Part shown: piece after piece, positions 19,171-29,002 of the stretch
Position numbering within the stretch: position 1 is the stretch's first letter
How the letters are laid out: each line of letters starts with the position of its first letter
Assembly (NCBI RefSeq): GCF_913062585.1
Contig: NZ_CAJXWX010000018.1
Location: 1 to 64,000 of the forward strand
Direction of reading: 5' to 3'
DNA: 64,000 nt
From: an uncultured Sphingomonas sp.
GTDB taxonomy: Bacteria > Pseudomonadota > Alphaproteobacteria > Sphingomonadales > Sphingomonadaceae
Notes under the pieces: model-generated
What the model was told of the DNA's origin: nothing
The model's input: only the letters and a program-made list of their open reading frames with translations
The model's database searches: none
Program-made: the position numbers and the translations under genes

Positions 19171-21033
19171 TCACTCCTCCGGCCGGGTGCTCATCCTTGC
19201 ATGCCACGCCATGGCGGCGCGCCCGGCCAGGTTGCGCATGTCCTGCAACGCCGCCAGATCGGCCTCGCGCCGGATCAGCCGGTGCAGCCAGCCGCTCAGA
19301 TCATGCGCGGCGATCTCCGCCTCGACGCTGGCACGCCCCGCGGCCCGACGCGCGGCCTCGATCGCCGCGATGGGACGATCGCTCTCCACCGCCTCGCCAT
19401 AACGGCGATGGGCGTCGATCCCGGCCTCGATCCGCCGGGGCAGCGGCGGACCGAAATCGGGGCGAAAGGCAAAGACCGCCAGCAGTGCGGCCACGCTGCC
19501 CACCACATTGTCGACAACCCGCGCAGAGGCGATGCCGACGCCGGGATGGAGCATGTCCGTCACCAAGACGAAGAGCATCGTCAGGAACATCACGAAAATG
19601 GTGTAGTTGACCGAGCGCAGCGCCATGGTGATCGCGGTCAGCACCACCGCCGCCAGCGCGGGCACGACCGGCCCGCCGCCCAGCAGCGGCAGCGTCATGG
19701 CCAGGACACCGCCCAAAAGGCTCCCCAATATCCGCTCCAGGCACCGCGACCATGTCACCCGGACATCGCCCTGCAGCACGACGATCACCGCCATTGCCGC
19801 CCAATAGGGATAACCCAGCCCGAAGGTCGCGGCGGCATAATAGACCATGATGAGCCCCCCGGCCTGGCGCAGCCCCTGCCGGACCATCGCCGCCCGCCGG
19901 CCGGTTTCGGCCTCCGCCTCGCTTGCCGGCGCGGTCGGATGCGCCTCCGTTTCGGCATCGCCTTCGGTCAGCAGGGCGAACGCGTCTCCGAACGCCGCCG
20001 CACAGCCCCGGAACACGGGATCCGTCATGTCGGCCTGTATGCGCCGCATCGTCGTGCGAGCCTCTGCCAACATCGCCTCGGCCCGGTGCCGGCGACGCAG
20101 GTCCGCGCACCACAGCGCCACGGCACGGTGGCACGCCTCGGCGAGCGCGACCCGCTCCTCGACACGACCCCAGCGATCTATACAGGCCTGGTCCAGGGCC
20201 AGCAGCGCCCCGAATATCGTCTCCGCCGCCGCCAGCTCGCGCCGCGCCAGCGCCGCCGGGCCCGGTTCGCCCTCGAAGCGGACCAGCACATCGCGGAACC
20301 GCTCGATCGCCAGCCGCACCGCGCGCCGATGCTCGGCATGGTCGCTGCGCCACTGCGCGTCCCGGTGGGGACGCTCGCGTAGCCCGGCCAGATCATCAGC
20401 CATGTCCAGCAATCGCGCCCCCACCGCCCGGGTCGCGCGGCGCAGCGGATCGGCGGCGTCGATCCGCCAGAGCAGGTTGATGAGGACATAGCTCCAGGCC
20501 CCCCCGGCGAAGAACGCCGTCGCCAGCCGGGCCGCGGCGGCAAGGTCATGCGGAAAGCCGACCGCGACGACCGCCACCACGCCGCACAGCGTGCCGACCA
20601 GGCCGCCGAACGGCAGCCGCGCCGCCGCCATCGTCGCCAGGAAGACGAGGAGCGGGCCGACAATCATCGCCGCATGAGGCGCGATCGACGCCGCCCAGGA
20701 TCCGGCCAGTGCGACCGCCATACCCCCGACTACGAACAGCCCGAGCAGACGTCGCCGCAACCGGTCCGGCCCCGGCACATCGCACAGACAGGTCCAGAAG
20801 GCGGCATAGACCGCCCATCCCCACTCGCTTCGCCCCGTCCCGATCGCCAGGGCCAACGGCAGGGCGACCGCCACCGCCCCGCGATATCCCTCGGCGCGGT
20901 TCAGATGCTCCGGCGCCAGGTTGAACGACCGCAGCTCCAGCCGTCGTCCCAGCATTCGCAGGGCACGGGTCACGCCATGTGCCATGCCCCGCCGCCCTTC
21001 GCCCCCGGCCCGTGTCGTCACGCGAATCTCCAC
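19171..21033 (-). CDS. FUSC-family inner membrane protein (aromatic acid/efflux-type)
   Basis: 620-aa ORF with two sets of TM helices; FGLGYPYWAAMAVIVVLQGDVRVTWSRCLERILGSLLGGVLAM. Confidence 0.85.
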   Translation of the reverse strand: MEIRVTTRAGGEGRRGMAHGVTRALRMLGRRLELRSFNLAPEHLNRAEGYRGAVAVALPLALAIGTGRSEWGWAVYAAFWTCLCDVPGPDRLRRRLLGLFVVGGMAVALAGSWAASIAPHAAMIVGPLLVFLATMAAARLPFGGLVGTLCGVVAVVAVGFPHDLAAAARLATAFFAGGAWSYVLINLLWRIDAADPLRRATRAVGARLLDMADDLAGLRERPHRDAQWRSDHAEHRRAVRLAIERFRDVLVRFEGEPGPAALARRELAAAETIFGALLALDQACIDRWGRVEERVALAEACHRAVALWCADLRRRHRAEAMLAEARTTMRRIQADMTDPVFRGCAAAFGDAFALLTEGDAETEAHPTAPASEAEAETGRRAAMVRQGLRQAGGLIMVYYAAATFGLGYPYWAAMAVIVVLQGDVRVTWSRCLERILGSLLGGVLAMTLPLLGGGPVVPALAAVVLTAITMALRSVNYTIFVMFLTMLFVLVTDMLHPGVGIASARVVDNVVGSVAALLAVFAFRPDFGPPLPRRIEAGIDAHRRYGEAVESDRPIAAIEAARRAAGRASVEAEIAAHDLSGWLHRLIRREADLAALQDMRNLAGRAAMAWHARMSTRPEE

Positions 21034-21099
21034 CGTTCCGCACCGATACGCCGTGTAGCAGCGATGGGGAGAGACTGGCCCATCGGAAGCGCGCCCGGC

Positions 21100-21462
21100 C
21101 TATCGTTCGTCTTCGCCGCTTTTCCGGCCCGGCCCGAACTCGGTGCGCAGACCGAAACCACCGCCCCTTTGAAAGCCGAACGTGACGCCCGGCGCGATCT
21201 GTAGGCGAAGCGGGCGCGACAGGAGATTGTCGGCCGGGGGCGGCGCAGGCTCCGGGCCTAGGCGGAAGGACGACTGGTCCTTGCGTCCACAGACCACTAC
21301 CTCGCCAGTGCCAGTATCGGCGGGACAGGAATGCCGGGTCAGCAGCACCGGACCGACCGGGCCGGCGGACGCCACGGCCCCCGCCGGTCCAGCTGCGGGC
21401 GGCGGCGCGGCCGCGACCTGGGCCGCGACGATCATTCGCCCGGTGATGCCACGCGCCGCCAT
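21100..21462 (-). CDS. Hypothetical secreted/periplasmic protein
   Basis: 120-aa ORF containing TGEVVVCGRKDQSSFRLGP; follows the DUF4349 gene with a short overlap. Confidence 0.6.
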   Translation of the reverse strand: MAARGITGRMIVAAQVAAAPPPAAGPAGAVASAGPVGPVLLTRHSCPADTGTGEVVVCGRKDQSSFRLGPEPAPPPADNLLSRPLRLQIAPGVTFGFQRGGGFGLRTEFGPGRKSGEDER

Positions 21463-22295
21463 CGCGGCAGGCGCCAGCCGCGCTTGCGGAAAATCCGGCG
21501 TAGCAGCAGGAGCAGCGGTACGCCGACGACCAGCCAGGGCAGCCCCGCCACGATCGCCGTCACCAGCGTGGCGATGCTGTGGCTGAGCGTATCCCCCGCC
21601 GAACGCAGGCTGGTACCGATCGCCGAGGACGATGCGAGGCCCTCGTCATAGATATAGTCGATCGTCACCGAGGACATGGCGACGCGCTGCGCCAGGCTGG
21701 CCCGTTCCTGACGCGCGGCGTCCAGTTCCTCCTGGGTGGTCGCATAGGCGCGCTCGGCCTGGACCAGTTCGCCGACATTGCCCTTGCCCGACCGGATGAT
21801 GGCCAGCAACCGCTCGGCCAGTGCCTGTTTCGCGCGGACCTTGGCATCGGCGTCGATCACCTGCCGCGTGACGTCCTCGGCGGTCGACTGGCGCTCGGAC
21901 AATCGTGCGTCGCCCTTGCTCGCCAAGGCGTCCAGCCGCCGGTTCACATCCGGGGCGATCCGCGCATCGACCAGCAGCACCGCATGGTCGGCGGAGAAAC
22001 GCTCATTCGGACCGGGCGTGTGCAGGCTCGACCGAACCACCATGCACTTCGCACTGCCCAACTGGCGGCATAGCGCCAGTTGCTCGCCCTGGACCTCGGC
22101 GACGTTGGGCCGATCAAAGGCGTAGGACACGGTATAGCTATAGGCGATCTGCGGCTTGCTCGCCGAAGGTCCGGGCGATTCCGCCGGTGGCTCGGCTACG
22201 TCGAACGTGCTTAGCTTTTCGGCCGTCTTTTGGACCGTCGCCTGCCCGCACCCGGCCAGCAGCAGTGCTGCCAGTCCTATCGTCTTCCTGACCAT
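21432..22295 (-). CDS. DUF4349-like lipoprotein
   Basis: Lipobox LAALLLAGCGQA; DARLSERQSTAEDVTRQVIDADAKVRAKQALAERLLAIIRSGKGNVGELVQAERAYATTQEELD; C-terminal TM. Confidence 0.8.
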   Translation of the reverse strand: MVRKTIGLAALLLAGCGQATVQKTAEKLSTFDVAEPPAESPGPSASKPQIAYSYTVSYAFDRPNVAEVQGEQLALCRQLGSAKCMVVRSSLHTPGPNERFSADHAVLLVDARIAPDVNRRLDALASKGDARLSERQSTAEDVTRQVIDADAKVRAKQALAERLLAIIRSGKGNVGELVQAERAYATTQEELDAARQERASLAQRVAMSSVTIDYIYDEGLASSSAIGTSLRSAGDTLSHSIATLVTAIVAGLPWLVVGVPLLLLLRRIFRKRGWRLPRWRRVASPGE

Positions 22296-22393
22296 CGACC
22301 CCACTCCCCTTGCGCGACGATGGTCGTCCGCCAAGTGGATGTTCGTCAAGTGTGGAGCGTCTCGGCTTTGACGACCTTCAGGGCTGTGCTTCC

Positions 22394-22598
22394 TTCCCTC
22401 TCCCCTGGACAGGGGAGAGGGTTAGCGGAGCTTGCCAGCTTTGCTGGCTAGCGCAGCTTGGGTGAGGGGTTGAGCGAGCCGGAAGGCTCGCACCCTCGCA
22501 CCAGCGAGCGCACACCCCTGACCCAGCTCCGACTAAGCCTTTGCTTTCGCAAAGACCAAGTCTGCGCAACCCTCTCCCCTCAAAGAGGGGCGAGGGAA
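22394..22598. repeat. MITE/REP-like palindromic intergenic element
   Basis: Begins TTCCCTCTCCCC...GGGGAGAGGG, ends CCCTCTCCCC...GGGGCGAGGGAA; inner GGTGAGGGG pairs with related sequence. Confidence 0.6.
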
Positions 22599-22647
22599 GA
22601 AAAGCATCCCTCAACGTCGATGTGGCCGAGCTTCATCCCCGCACCAC

Positions 22648-24888
22648 TCAGTCCGCCACCTCGAAGACGAACGCCGTTCCAACATAATCGCCCTTCAGCG
22701 GCGCGCGCAAACCCCGGTTCATCCAATAGGCACCCGACGCCCTCGCCGGCACGCCCGCCGGTCGGGCCGAGCCATCAAGCATCCGCACGGCGTACATCCG
22801 CGCCGGGTCCAGCCCCCGCGCATGGATCGCCGCCGGATTGTCGCGCCACATCGACGAATGCAGCATCTGGAACAGCACCGCCTGGCGCTTGTCCTGCCCG
22901 ACATACATGGTGGCCGAAGTCGCATTGTCGCCGGTCGGCGACTCCAGGCGGTAGAGCGCGCCGCGCTGCACCGTCTCGCGGATGGTCTTGTACGCCGCCA
23001 CCCATTTGCGCGCGGTGGCGAAGTCCGCCTCCGCCCATTTGTCCAGATTGGCCCCGATGCCCAGCCCGCCCTGCATCGACGACAGGAACCGATAGTCAAG
23101 GCTGGTCACGCGCGTATTCGCCCAGTTCGGGCTGTCGGTGACCCAGGCCATCATGACCGCCACCGGATAGGCGCGGGTGAAGCCGTCCTGGATGGTCAGC
23201 CGGTCGGCCGGGTCGGTATTGTCCGACGGCCAAACCTCGTCGGTCAGCCCGATGATCCCCAGGTCGACGCGCCCGCCGCCGCCCGAACAGGCCTCGATCT
23301 CCAGCTTGGGGTGCCGCCGCCGCAGTTCGGAGAGGATGAAATACAGGTTGCGGACATAATCGACATAGACACGCTGCTGATCGGCCACCGGCTGTTCGGG
23401 CCAGCCGGCCTCCGTCCAGTTACGGTTATAATCCCATTTCAGAAACGCGATGTCATTCTCGCTGACCAGCTTGTCGAGCACGGCCAGCAGGTGATCGCGG
23501 ACGTCGGTGCGCGCCAGGTTGAGGACGAGCTGGTTGCGCCCCTCGGTCCGCGGGCGGCCGGGGAAGTTCAGCACCCAGTCGGGATGCGCGCGGTACAGGT
23601 CGCTGTCGACATTGACCATCTCGGGCTCGACCCACAGGCCGAAATCCATGCCTAGCCCCTTCACCCGGTCGATCAGGGGTTTCAGGCCATTGGGGAATTT
23701 GGTCGGATTGACCGTCCAGTCGCCCAGCCCCGCCTTGTCGCTGTTGCGCGCGCCGAACCAGCCGTCATCGACCACGAAGCGCTCGACCCCGATCTTCGCC
23801 GCCTTCTCAGCCAGCGCCATCTGCCCCGCCTCGGTCACGTCGAAGGCGGTCGCCTCCCAGCTGTTGTAAAGGACCGGACGCAACCGCGCCTTGGTACCGT
23901 GCGGAAGGATGTGCGCGACCTCGAATTCATGGAATGTCCGCGACGCGCCGCCCAGCCCCGCGCCCGAATAGCCCGCATAGAAGACCGGCGTGTCCAGCGT
24001 CTCGCCCGGCTTCAGCGTCCAGGAAAAGTCGTAAGGGTTGTAACCGCCCGCGATCCGCACCCGGCCCAGATTGTCCGACGCCACGCTGATCCGGAACGAT
24101 CCCGACCAGGCGAGCGCGCCATACCAGACGGGGCCATGCTCCTCGCTGGTCAGTCCTTCGCGGCCGATGGCAAACCAGGGATTGTTGCCATGGCCGGTCG
24201 AGCCGCGACGGCTCTCCAGCACGGTCTCGGCCGCTTCGACCGGCACGACCTTCTGCGTCCATTCGGCTGCGTGACGGCCGGTCAGATAATGGAGGCGGTA
24301 ATCGTCACCGACCGGCAGCGAATAAACCGCCGCCGCCAGCTGATCGACCCGCACCGGCTTGGCGTCGCCGTTGCGGACCTTCGCCGATCGCGCGACGATG
24401 CCGGTCACAGGGTCGATCGTGTAGGTCAGCGTGACGAATAGCGGGCGGCGGATATCGGCCAGCTCGATGGTCAGCGTCTCGCCGCTCGCGCGGTGGCTGC
24501 GATATTTCAGGACAAGGTCGCGATTGCCGTCGGCGAACAGCGCCTTGACGCCGGGCTCGCTCACCAGTCCTTCGCCCTGCCCCGGAAACTCCTGAAGCGT
24601 GACCGAGCCGGCGGGGTCGAAGCCCGACAATTCGCCCGGCGCCTTCAACACGATCGGGTCGCCCGTCTTGACCGGATCGCCCGAGATCAGCGGATCGCCA
24701 TCGGCCAGCGCGGCACCCCAGTAGAGCGGCTGGAGATACCCCTTCTCATCCACCCCCATGGCATAGGTCACGCCGCCGCCATCCAGGCGGAACACCTTGG
24801 CGTCCGTGGGTGCCGTCACCTTCGCCGCAATCGGAGTGGCGAGCGCGGCCATGGCCACCCCTGCCAGAATCGCATTCCGCCAGCGCAT
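22648..24888 (-). CDS. Alpha-galactosidase (GH36)
   Basis: GH36 motifs RPVLYNSWEATAFDVTE, FVVDDGWFGARNSDKAGLGDWTVNPTKFPNGL, FLKWDYNRNW, SCGGGGRVDLG-like (ACSGGGGRVDLG). Confidence 0.95.
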   Translation of the reverse strand: MRWRNAILAGVAMAALATPIAAKVTAPTDAKVFRLDGGGVTYAMGVDEKGYLQPLYWGAALADGDPLISGDPVKTGDPIVLKAPGELSGFDPAGSVTLQEFPGQGEGLVSEPGVKALFADGNRDLVLKYRSHRASGETLTIELADIRRPLFVTLTYTIDPVTGIVARSAKVRNGDAKPVRVDQLAAAVYSLPVGDDYRLHYLTGRHAAEWTQKVVPVEAAETVLESRRGSTGHGNNPWFAIGREGLTSEEHGPVWYGALAWSGSFRISVASDNLGRVRIAGGYNPYDFSWTLKPGETLDTPVFYAGYSGAGLGGASRTFHEFEVAHILPHGTKARLRPVLYNSWEATAFDVTEAGQMALAEKAAKIGVERFVVDDGWFGARNSDKAGLGDWTVNPTKFPNGLKPLIDRVKGLGMDFGLWVEPEMVNVDSDLYRAHPDWVLNFPGRPRTEGRNQLVLNLARTDVRDHLLAVLDKLVSENDIAFLKWDYNRNWTEAGWPEQPVADQQRVYVDYVRNLYFILSELRRRHPKLEIEACSGGGGRVDLGIIGLTDEVWPSDNTDPADRLTIQDGFTRAYPVAVMMAWVTDSPNWANTRVTSLDYRFLSSMQGGLGIGANLDKWAEADFATARKWVAAYKTIRETVQRGALYRLESPTGDNATSATMYVGQDKRQAVLFQMLHSSMWRDNPAAIHARGLDPARMYAVRMLDGSARPAGVPARASGAYWMNRGLRAPLKGDYVGTAFVFEVAD

Positions 24889-24954
24889 CAAACTCTCCTG
24901 CAAACCTTTGCATTAAGTCTGACATAGTGCGCTGGCGGAACGCAAGACCCTGTT

Positions 24955-27060
24955 TCAAAAGGCGAGGCGCGCCGAAACCCGGACCGTGCGCGGGGCGCCG
25001 GGATAGACCCAGACCGGGCTGTACGAACTCATCGCATAATGGACATCGAACAGATTGTCCGCCTCCGCGCGCACGGTCAGCGCGGGCGTCACGCCGATCT
25101 CTCCCGCGATCTTGGCCTTGGTATAGGCGGGCAGGCGCAGGCCGCTGCTGTCCACCGCGCCGGCCCGGTCGCCGACATAGGCCGCGCCCGCCGTCACCGA
25201 CCAGTCGGTGCCCCAGGGGGTCGGATAGCGACCGACCACAAGAAGCGTTCCGGAATGTTTGGCGACGTTCAGCACGTCCGGCGTGGCGAAGGTCCGGTCG
25301 TCGGCGCGAGCGTCGATATAGGCGTAATTGGCGACCACTTGCCAATGCCCGGCGAGGTTCAGCGAGGCATCCAGCTCGACGCCCCGGCTCTTCAACGACC
25401 CGACCGGTGCCAGGAAATTGGGATCGACCGGATCGTTGGTCAGGATATTGCGCTTTTCGATATCGAAGAAGGTCGCCGCCACGTTGATCCCGCGCCACCG
25501 CCCCGCAACACCCAGTTCATAGCCCTTTGCCTCTTCGGGACCGAAAGCGGCGCCTTGCGGATTGGCCGTATCAGGGCGTCCGCTCCCGGAATTGAGCAGA
25601 TAGGACTCGCCCCAATTGGCATGAACCGCGACCGTGTCCGTCAGGCGATACCGGGCGCCGACCCGGAACTTGACCGGATCGCCCGTCACCTCGGTCGTGA
25701 AGCCGGTCAGGTTGCGCCGCAGCTTCTGGCGATACGCATCATAGCGCACGCCACCGGTCAGGGTCAGCCGCGCGCTGACATCCCACATGTCCTGAAGGTA
25801 GATGGCCCCGGCGACCCGAGTCTCGCGCTGATCAGTGAAGGGCAGGACCGTCGGTGCCGGCTGGCCATAGACGGGGTCGAACACATTGACGGCATAGGGG
25901 TTGGCGGCGTTCGGGCTCCGGCGCCGCAGCAGTTCCAGATAGTCGAGCGTATAGCCTTTGACGCCCAGGCTGGGGTGATGCACGCCCCACGCCTCGAACC
26001 GCCCCGCCAGTTCCAGTCGGGCCGACAGGTCGGTGGACTCGTAACCGCGCTCGCGCCGCTGCCGCCACAGGGTCGTGTTGTTCACCAGCCGCGACTGGTC
26101 GCTGGATAGGCCGCGCAGCGTGGCATAGCGCCAGACCACGCCGCCGTTCAGCGACCATTCGCCCCCCAGCCCCTGCTCGCCGGTCAGTTGCAGCCGCGTG
26201 TTGCGCGCGCGCGTCAGGCCATCCTTCGGCTCGCCGAAATAACGGTTGGCGGGCACCGCCAATGCATCGCCCCGGATAGCAGCCACACCCCGGTCGAAGG
26301 CGGAGTCGAAGGTCGTATATTCGGCCAGCGCGGTCAGCTTGGTATCCGCCCCCGGCGCCCAGGTCAGCGACGGGGAGACGACACGGCGCGACGGGTTGGT
26401 GAAGTCGCGATAGCCGTCCGAATCCTCGCCTGCCACCACGATCCGGCCCGCCAGCGTGGCGGACAGCGGCCCGGTCACGTCCAGTTCGGCGCGCCGCGTG
26501 TCGAACGATCCATAAAGGACGGTCGCATTGACGGCGGAGGTGAAGCGCGGCGTCTTCGACACGATGTTGACGCGCCCGGCCGGGTCGATATCGCCGAACA
26601 CCGCGCCCGAGGGGCCCTTCAGCACCTCGATCCGCTCGGTCGTCGCCGGGTCGCGCGGCGGTGCCAGGCCGCGATTGGCCAGGAAGCCGTCGATATAATA
26701 TTCCGCCCCGCCATCGGGCGTGCCCAGAAAGCCCCGGATCGCAAAATTGTCGATGAAGCCGCCGCGGTTATTCTGCTGACTGATCCCGCTGAACAGCTCC
26801 AGTGCGTCCGACAGGCGGTATGTGCCATTGGCCACGAGCAGATCGCGCTCCAGCGAGCGGCTCGATTGCGACATGCGCCGCGTGAGCAGATCGGAGCCGA
26901 GCGTGGTGTCGCGATCCGAGCGCGTCCCCAGCACGACGATATCGCCGTGATCGTCCTCGTCCGACGTCGCCTGCGCCAACGCGGGCACGGCGCCCAGGAT
27001 CAGGGCGAGCAAGGACAGCGGCGCAAGCCGCCGAGCAATGGATCGGTGGTAGATGGACAT
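24955..27060 (-). CDS. TonB-dependent siderophore-type receptor
   Basis: Plug domain LSDALELFSGISQQNNRGGFIDNFAIRGF, ERIEVLKGPSGAVFGDIDPAGRVNIVSK; terminal Phe (RVSARLAF). Confidence 0.92.
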   Translation of the reverse strand: MSIYHRSIARRLAPLSLLALILGAVPALAQATSDEDDHGDIVVLGTRSDRDTTLGSDLLTRRMSQSSRSLERDLLVANGTYRLSDALELFSGISQQNNRGGFIDNFAIRGFLGTPDGGAEYYIDGFLANRGLAPPRDPATTERIEVLKGPSGAVFGDIDPAGRVNIVSKTPRFTSAVNATVLYGSFDTRRAELDVTGPLSATLAGRIVVAGEDSDGYRDFTNPSRRVVSPSLTWAPGADTKLTALAEYTTFDSAFDRGVAAIRGDALAVPANRYFGEPKDGLTRARNTRLQLTGEQGLGGEWSLNGGVVWRYATLRGLSSDQSRLVNNTTLWRQRRERGYESTDLSARLELAGRFEAWGVHHPSLGVKGYTLDYLELLRRRSPNAANPYAVNVFDPVYGQPAPTVLPFTDQRETRVAGAIYLQDMWDVSARLTLTGGVRYDAYRQKLRRNLTGFTTEVTGDPVKFRVGARYRLTDTVAVHANWGESYLLNSGSGRPDTANPQGAAFGPEEAKGYELGVAGRWRGINVAATFFDIEKRNILTNDPVDPNFLAPVGSLKSRGVELDASLNLAGHWQVVANYAYIDARADDRTFATPDVLNVAKHSGTLLVVGRYPTPWGTDWSVTAGAAYVGDRAGAVDSSGLRLPAYTKAKIAGEIGVTPALTVRAEADNLFDVHYAMSSYSPVWVYPGAPRTVRVSARLAF

Positions 27061-27150
27061 GCAATTCTCCCGTGACGGCGCGCATATCCGGGCAATTGCA
27101 TTGTTACAACATATCATGACGGAAATTTTATTCGGAGGCGCCCCGTCCGC

Positions 27151-28401
27151 TCATCCGGCCAGTTTCGGCCACAGCGTCTTGAGCGGCTGCGTCGCATCGG
27201 CCAGCGCCTTGACCGACAGGACCGCACCGTCGGCGACCAGCGCCTTGCCCTGCACAAAGTCGCGCATCGCATTGACACAGTCTAGCGCGATCACCCGGCC
27301 ACCGCGCAGATAGACGACCGAGAAGCTGCGCGTCGCGGGATCGCCGCGCAGTATCGCCTGGTCATGGCCGATCGACAGCCCGACCGTCTGCAGCTTCAGG
27401 TCATATTGGTTCGACCAGAACCACGGCACCGCATGATAGGCGACTTCGCGCCCCATGATCGTCCGCGCGACGACCATGGCCTGGTCATTGGCGTTCTGTA
27501 CGGACTCCAGCCGGATCGTCGCGCCATCGGCAAAGGCATTGGCATGGGCGGCACAGTCCCCGATGGCGAAGACATGCGACAGGCTCGTCCGCCCCTGCGC
27601 ATCGACCGTCACGCCATTGTCCCCCGCCGCCCCGGCCGCGATCAGCGGTTCCACGGCGGGCACGATGCCGATGCCGACGATCACCATCTGCGCCGGCAGG
27701 ACGGACGCATCCGCAAGGCGGACGCCGCTGACATGCCCCTCCCCCTCGATGCCGTCGACCTGCTCGTTCAGCCGGATGGTGACCCCGTGCGCGCGGTGCT
27801 CCGCCTCGTAGAAGCGCGACAGCGCCTCGCCCGCGACACGCGCGAGCACGCGGTCCTGCGCCTCGACGATGGTCACATGCTTGCCGAACTTGGTCAGCAC
27901 GGCTGCCGCCTCCAGGCCGATATAGCCGCCGCCGATCACGACGACCTCGCGAACCGAGGGCAGTTCCGCGACCAGCCGGTCGACATCGGCGCGGGTTCGC
28001 ACCGAATGCACGCCGCGCAAGGCATGGCCCTCGCAGCTCAGCCGGCGCGCATGGCCACCCGCCGCCCAGATCAACGTGCCATAGGCGATCCTTTCGCCGG
28101 CCGCGCTGGTCAGGCACCGCGCCTCGCCATCGACCGCGACGATCCGCTTGCCCAGCCGCAGCGTGACATCGCGCTCGGCCCAGAAGCGTTCGGGCCGGAT
28201 CAGGATACGCTCGAACGGCTTGTCGCCGGCCAGATATTCCTTCGACAGCGGCGGCCGCTCATAGGGCGGGACATCTTCTTCCCCGACGAGCGCGATCGTG
28301 CCGCCGAAACCCTCCTGCCGCAGCGCGATCGCGGCCTGTGCGCCCGCATGGCCGGTGCCGACGATAACGATGTCGTAAGAGGAACTATGCTGCTGGGTCA
28401 T
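27151..28401 (-). CDS. FAD-dependent pyridine nucleotide-disulfide oxidoreductase (ferredoxin reductase type)
   Basis: [74 protein letters not shown]. Confidence 0.92.
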   Translation of the reverse strand: MTQQHSSSYDIVIVGTGHAGAQAAIALRQEGFGGTIALVGEEDVPPYERPPLSKEYLAGDKPFERILIRPERFWAERDVTLRLGKRIVAVDGEARCLTSAAGERIAYGTLIWAAGGHARRLSCEGHALRGVHSVRTRADVDRLVAELPSVREVVVIGGGYIGLEAAAVLTKFGKHVTIVEAQDRVLARVAGEALSRFYEAEHRAHGVTIRLNEQVDGIEGEGHVSGVRLADASVLPAQMVIVGIGIVPAVEPLIAAGAAGDNGVTVDAQGRTSLSHVFAIGDCAAHANAFADGATIRLESVQNANDQAMVVARTIMGREVAYHAVPWFWSNQYDLKLQTVGLSIGHDQAILRGDPATRSFSVVYLRGGRVIALDCVNAMRDFVQGKALVADGAVLSVKALADATQPLKTLWPKLAG

Positions 28402-28560
28402 GGCGTCACCCTAGGATGGAAAGACCGCGCCTGCCAATGACTGACCGTTGCCAAGGGACCGTTACCCGGGGACCGTTACAAAGTGCTGCGCGTGCGAAAG
28501 AGCGTCTTCAATCGAAGAGCGCTTGCCGCTAGGGTCCAGCGTAAACCCTCAGGAGACACC

Positions 28561-28776
28561 ATGAGCAAGCTGCACCTCGTGTTCGGCGGCCGCGTCAGCG
28601 ACCCGCAGACCCTTGATTTCGCCGATCCCTCGAACCTCGAAGTGGTCGGTATCTTCCCCGACTATGCCAGTGCCGAAAAGGCATGGCGCGCCGCCGCGCA
28701 GCGGACCGTGGACGATGCGGAGATGAAGTTCGTCGTGGTGCATCTGCACCGGCTTCTGGAGCCGACGCTGGGCTGA
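28561..28776 (+). CDS. DUF4170-like protein
   Basis: 71-aa MSKLHLVFGGRVSDPQTLDFADPSNLEVVGIFPDYASAEKAWRAAAQRTVDDAEMKFVVVHLHRLLEP. Confidence 0.8.
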   Translation: MSKLHLVFGGRVSDPQTLDFADPSNLEVVGIFPDYASAEKAWRAAAQRTVDDAEMKFVVVHLHRLLEPTLG

Positions 28777-28802
28777 TTGGTTCGGAGCGAAGTCGGGGGC
28801 GT

Positions 28803-28980
28803 GGCCTTCGACTTCGCTCAGGCTGAACGGCGGTGGGATGGGAAACTGGTCCTATCAACCCCGAACGCCACACACCCCAGCCCTCCGTTCACACTGAGCG
28901 AAGTCGAAGTGCACGGAAAGACGGCTGGTGCCGGGCGGAGTTGAAGCATGGCCTTCGACCCCGCTTGGGCTGAACGAAGG
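28803..28980. repeat. Cluster of three REP-like repeat units (GGCCTTCGACTTCGCTCAGGCTGAACGG family)
   Basis: Units at 28803-28830, 28885-28909 (inverted) and 28950-28980 (diverged) between convergent genes. Confidence 0.8.
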
Positions 28981-29002
28981 GCGGGATAAGACCCGACCCA
29001 CC

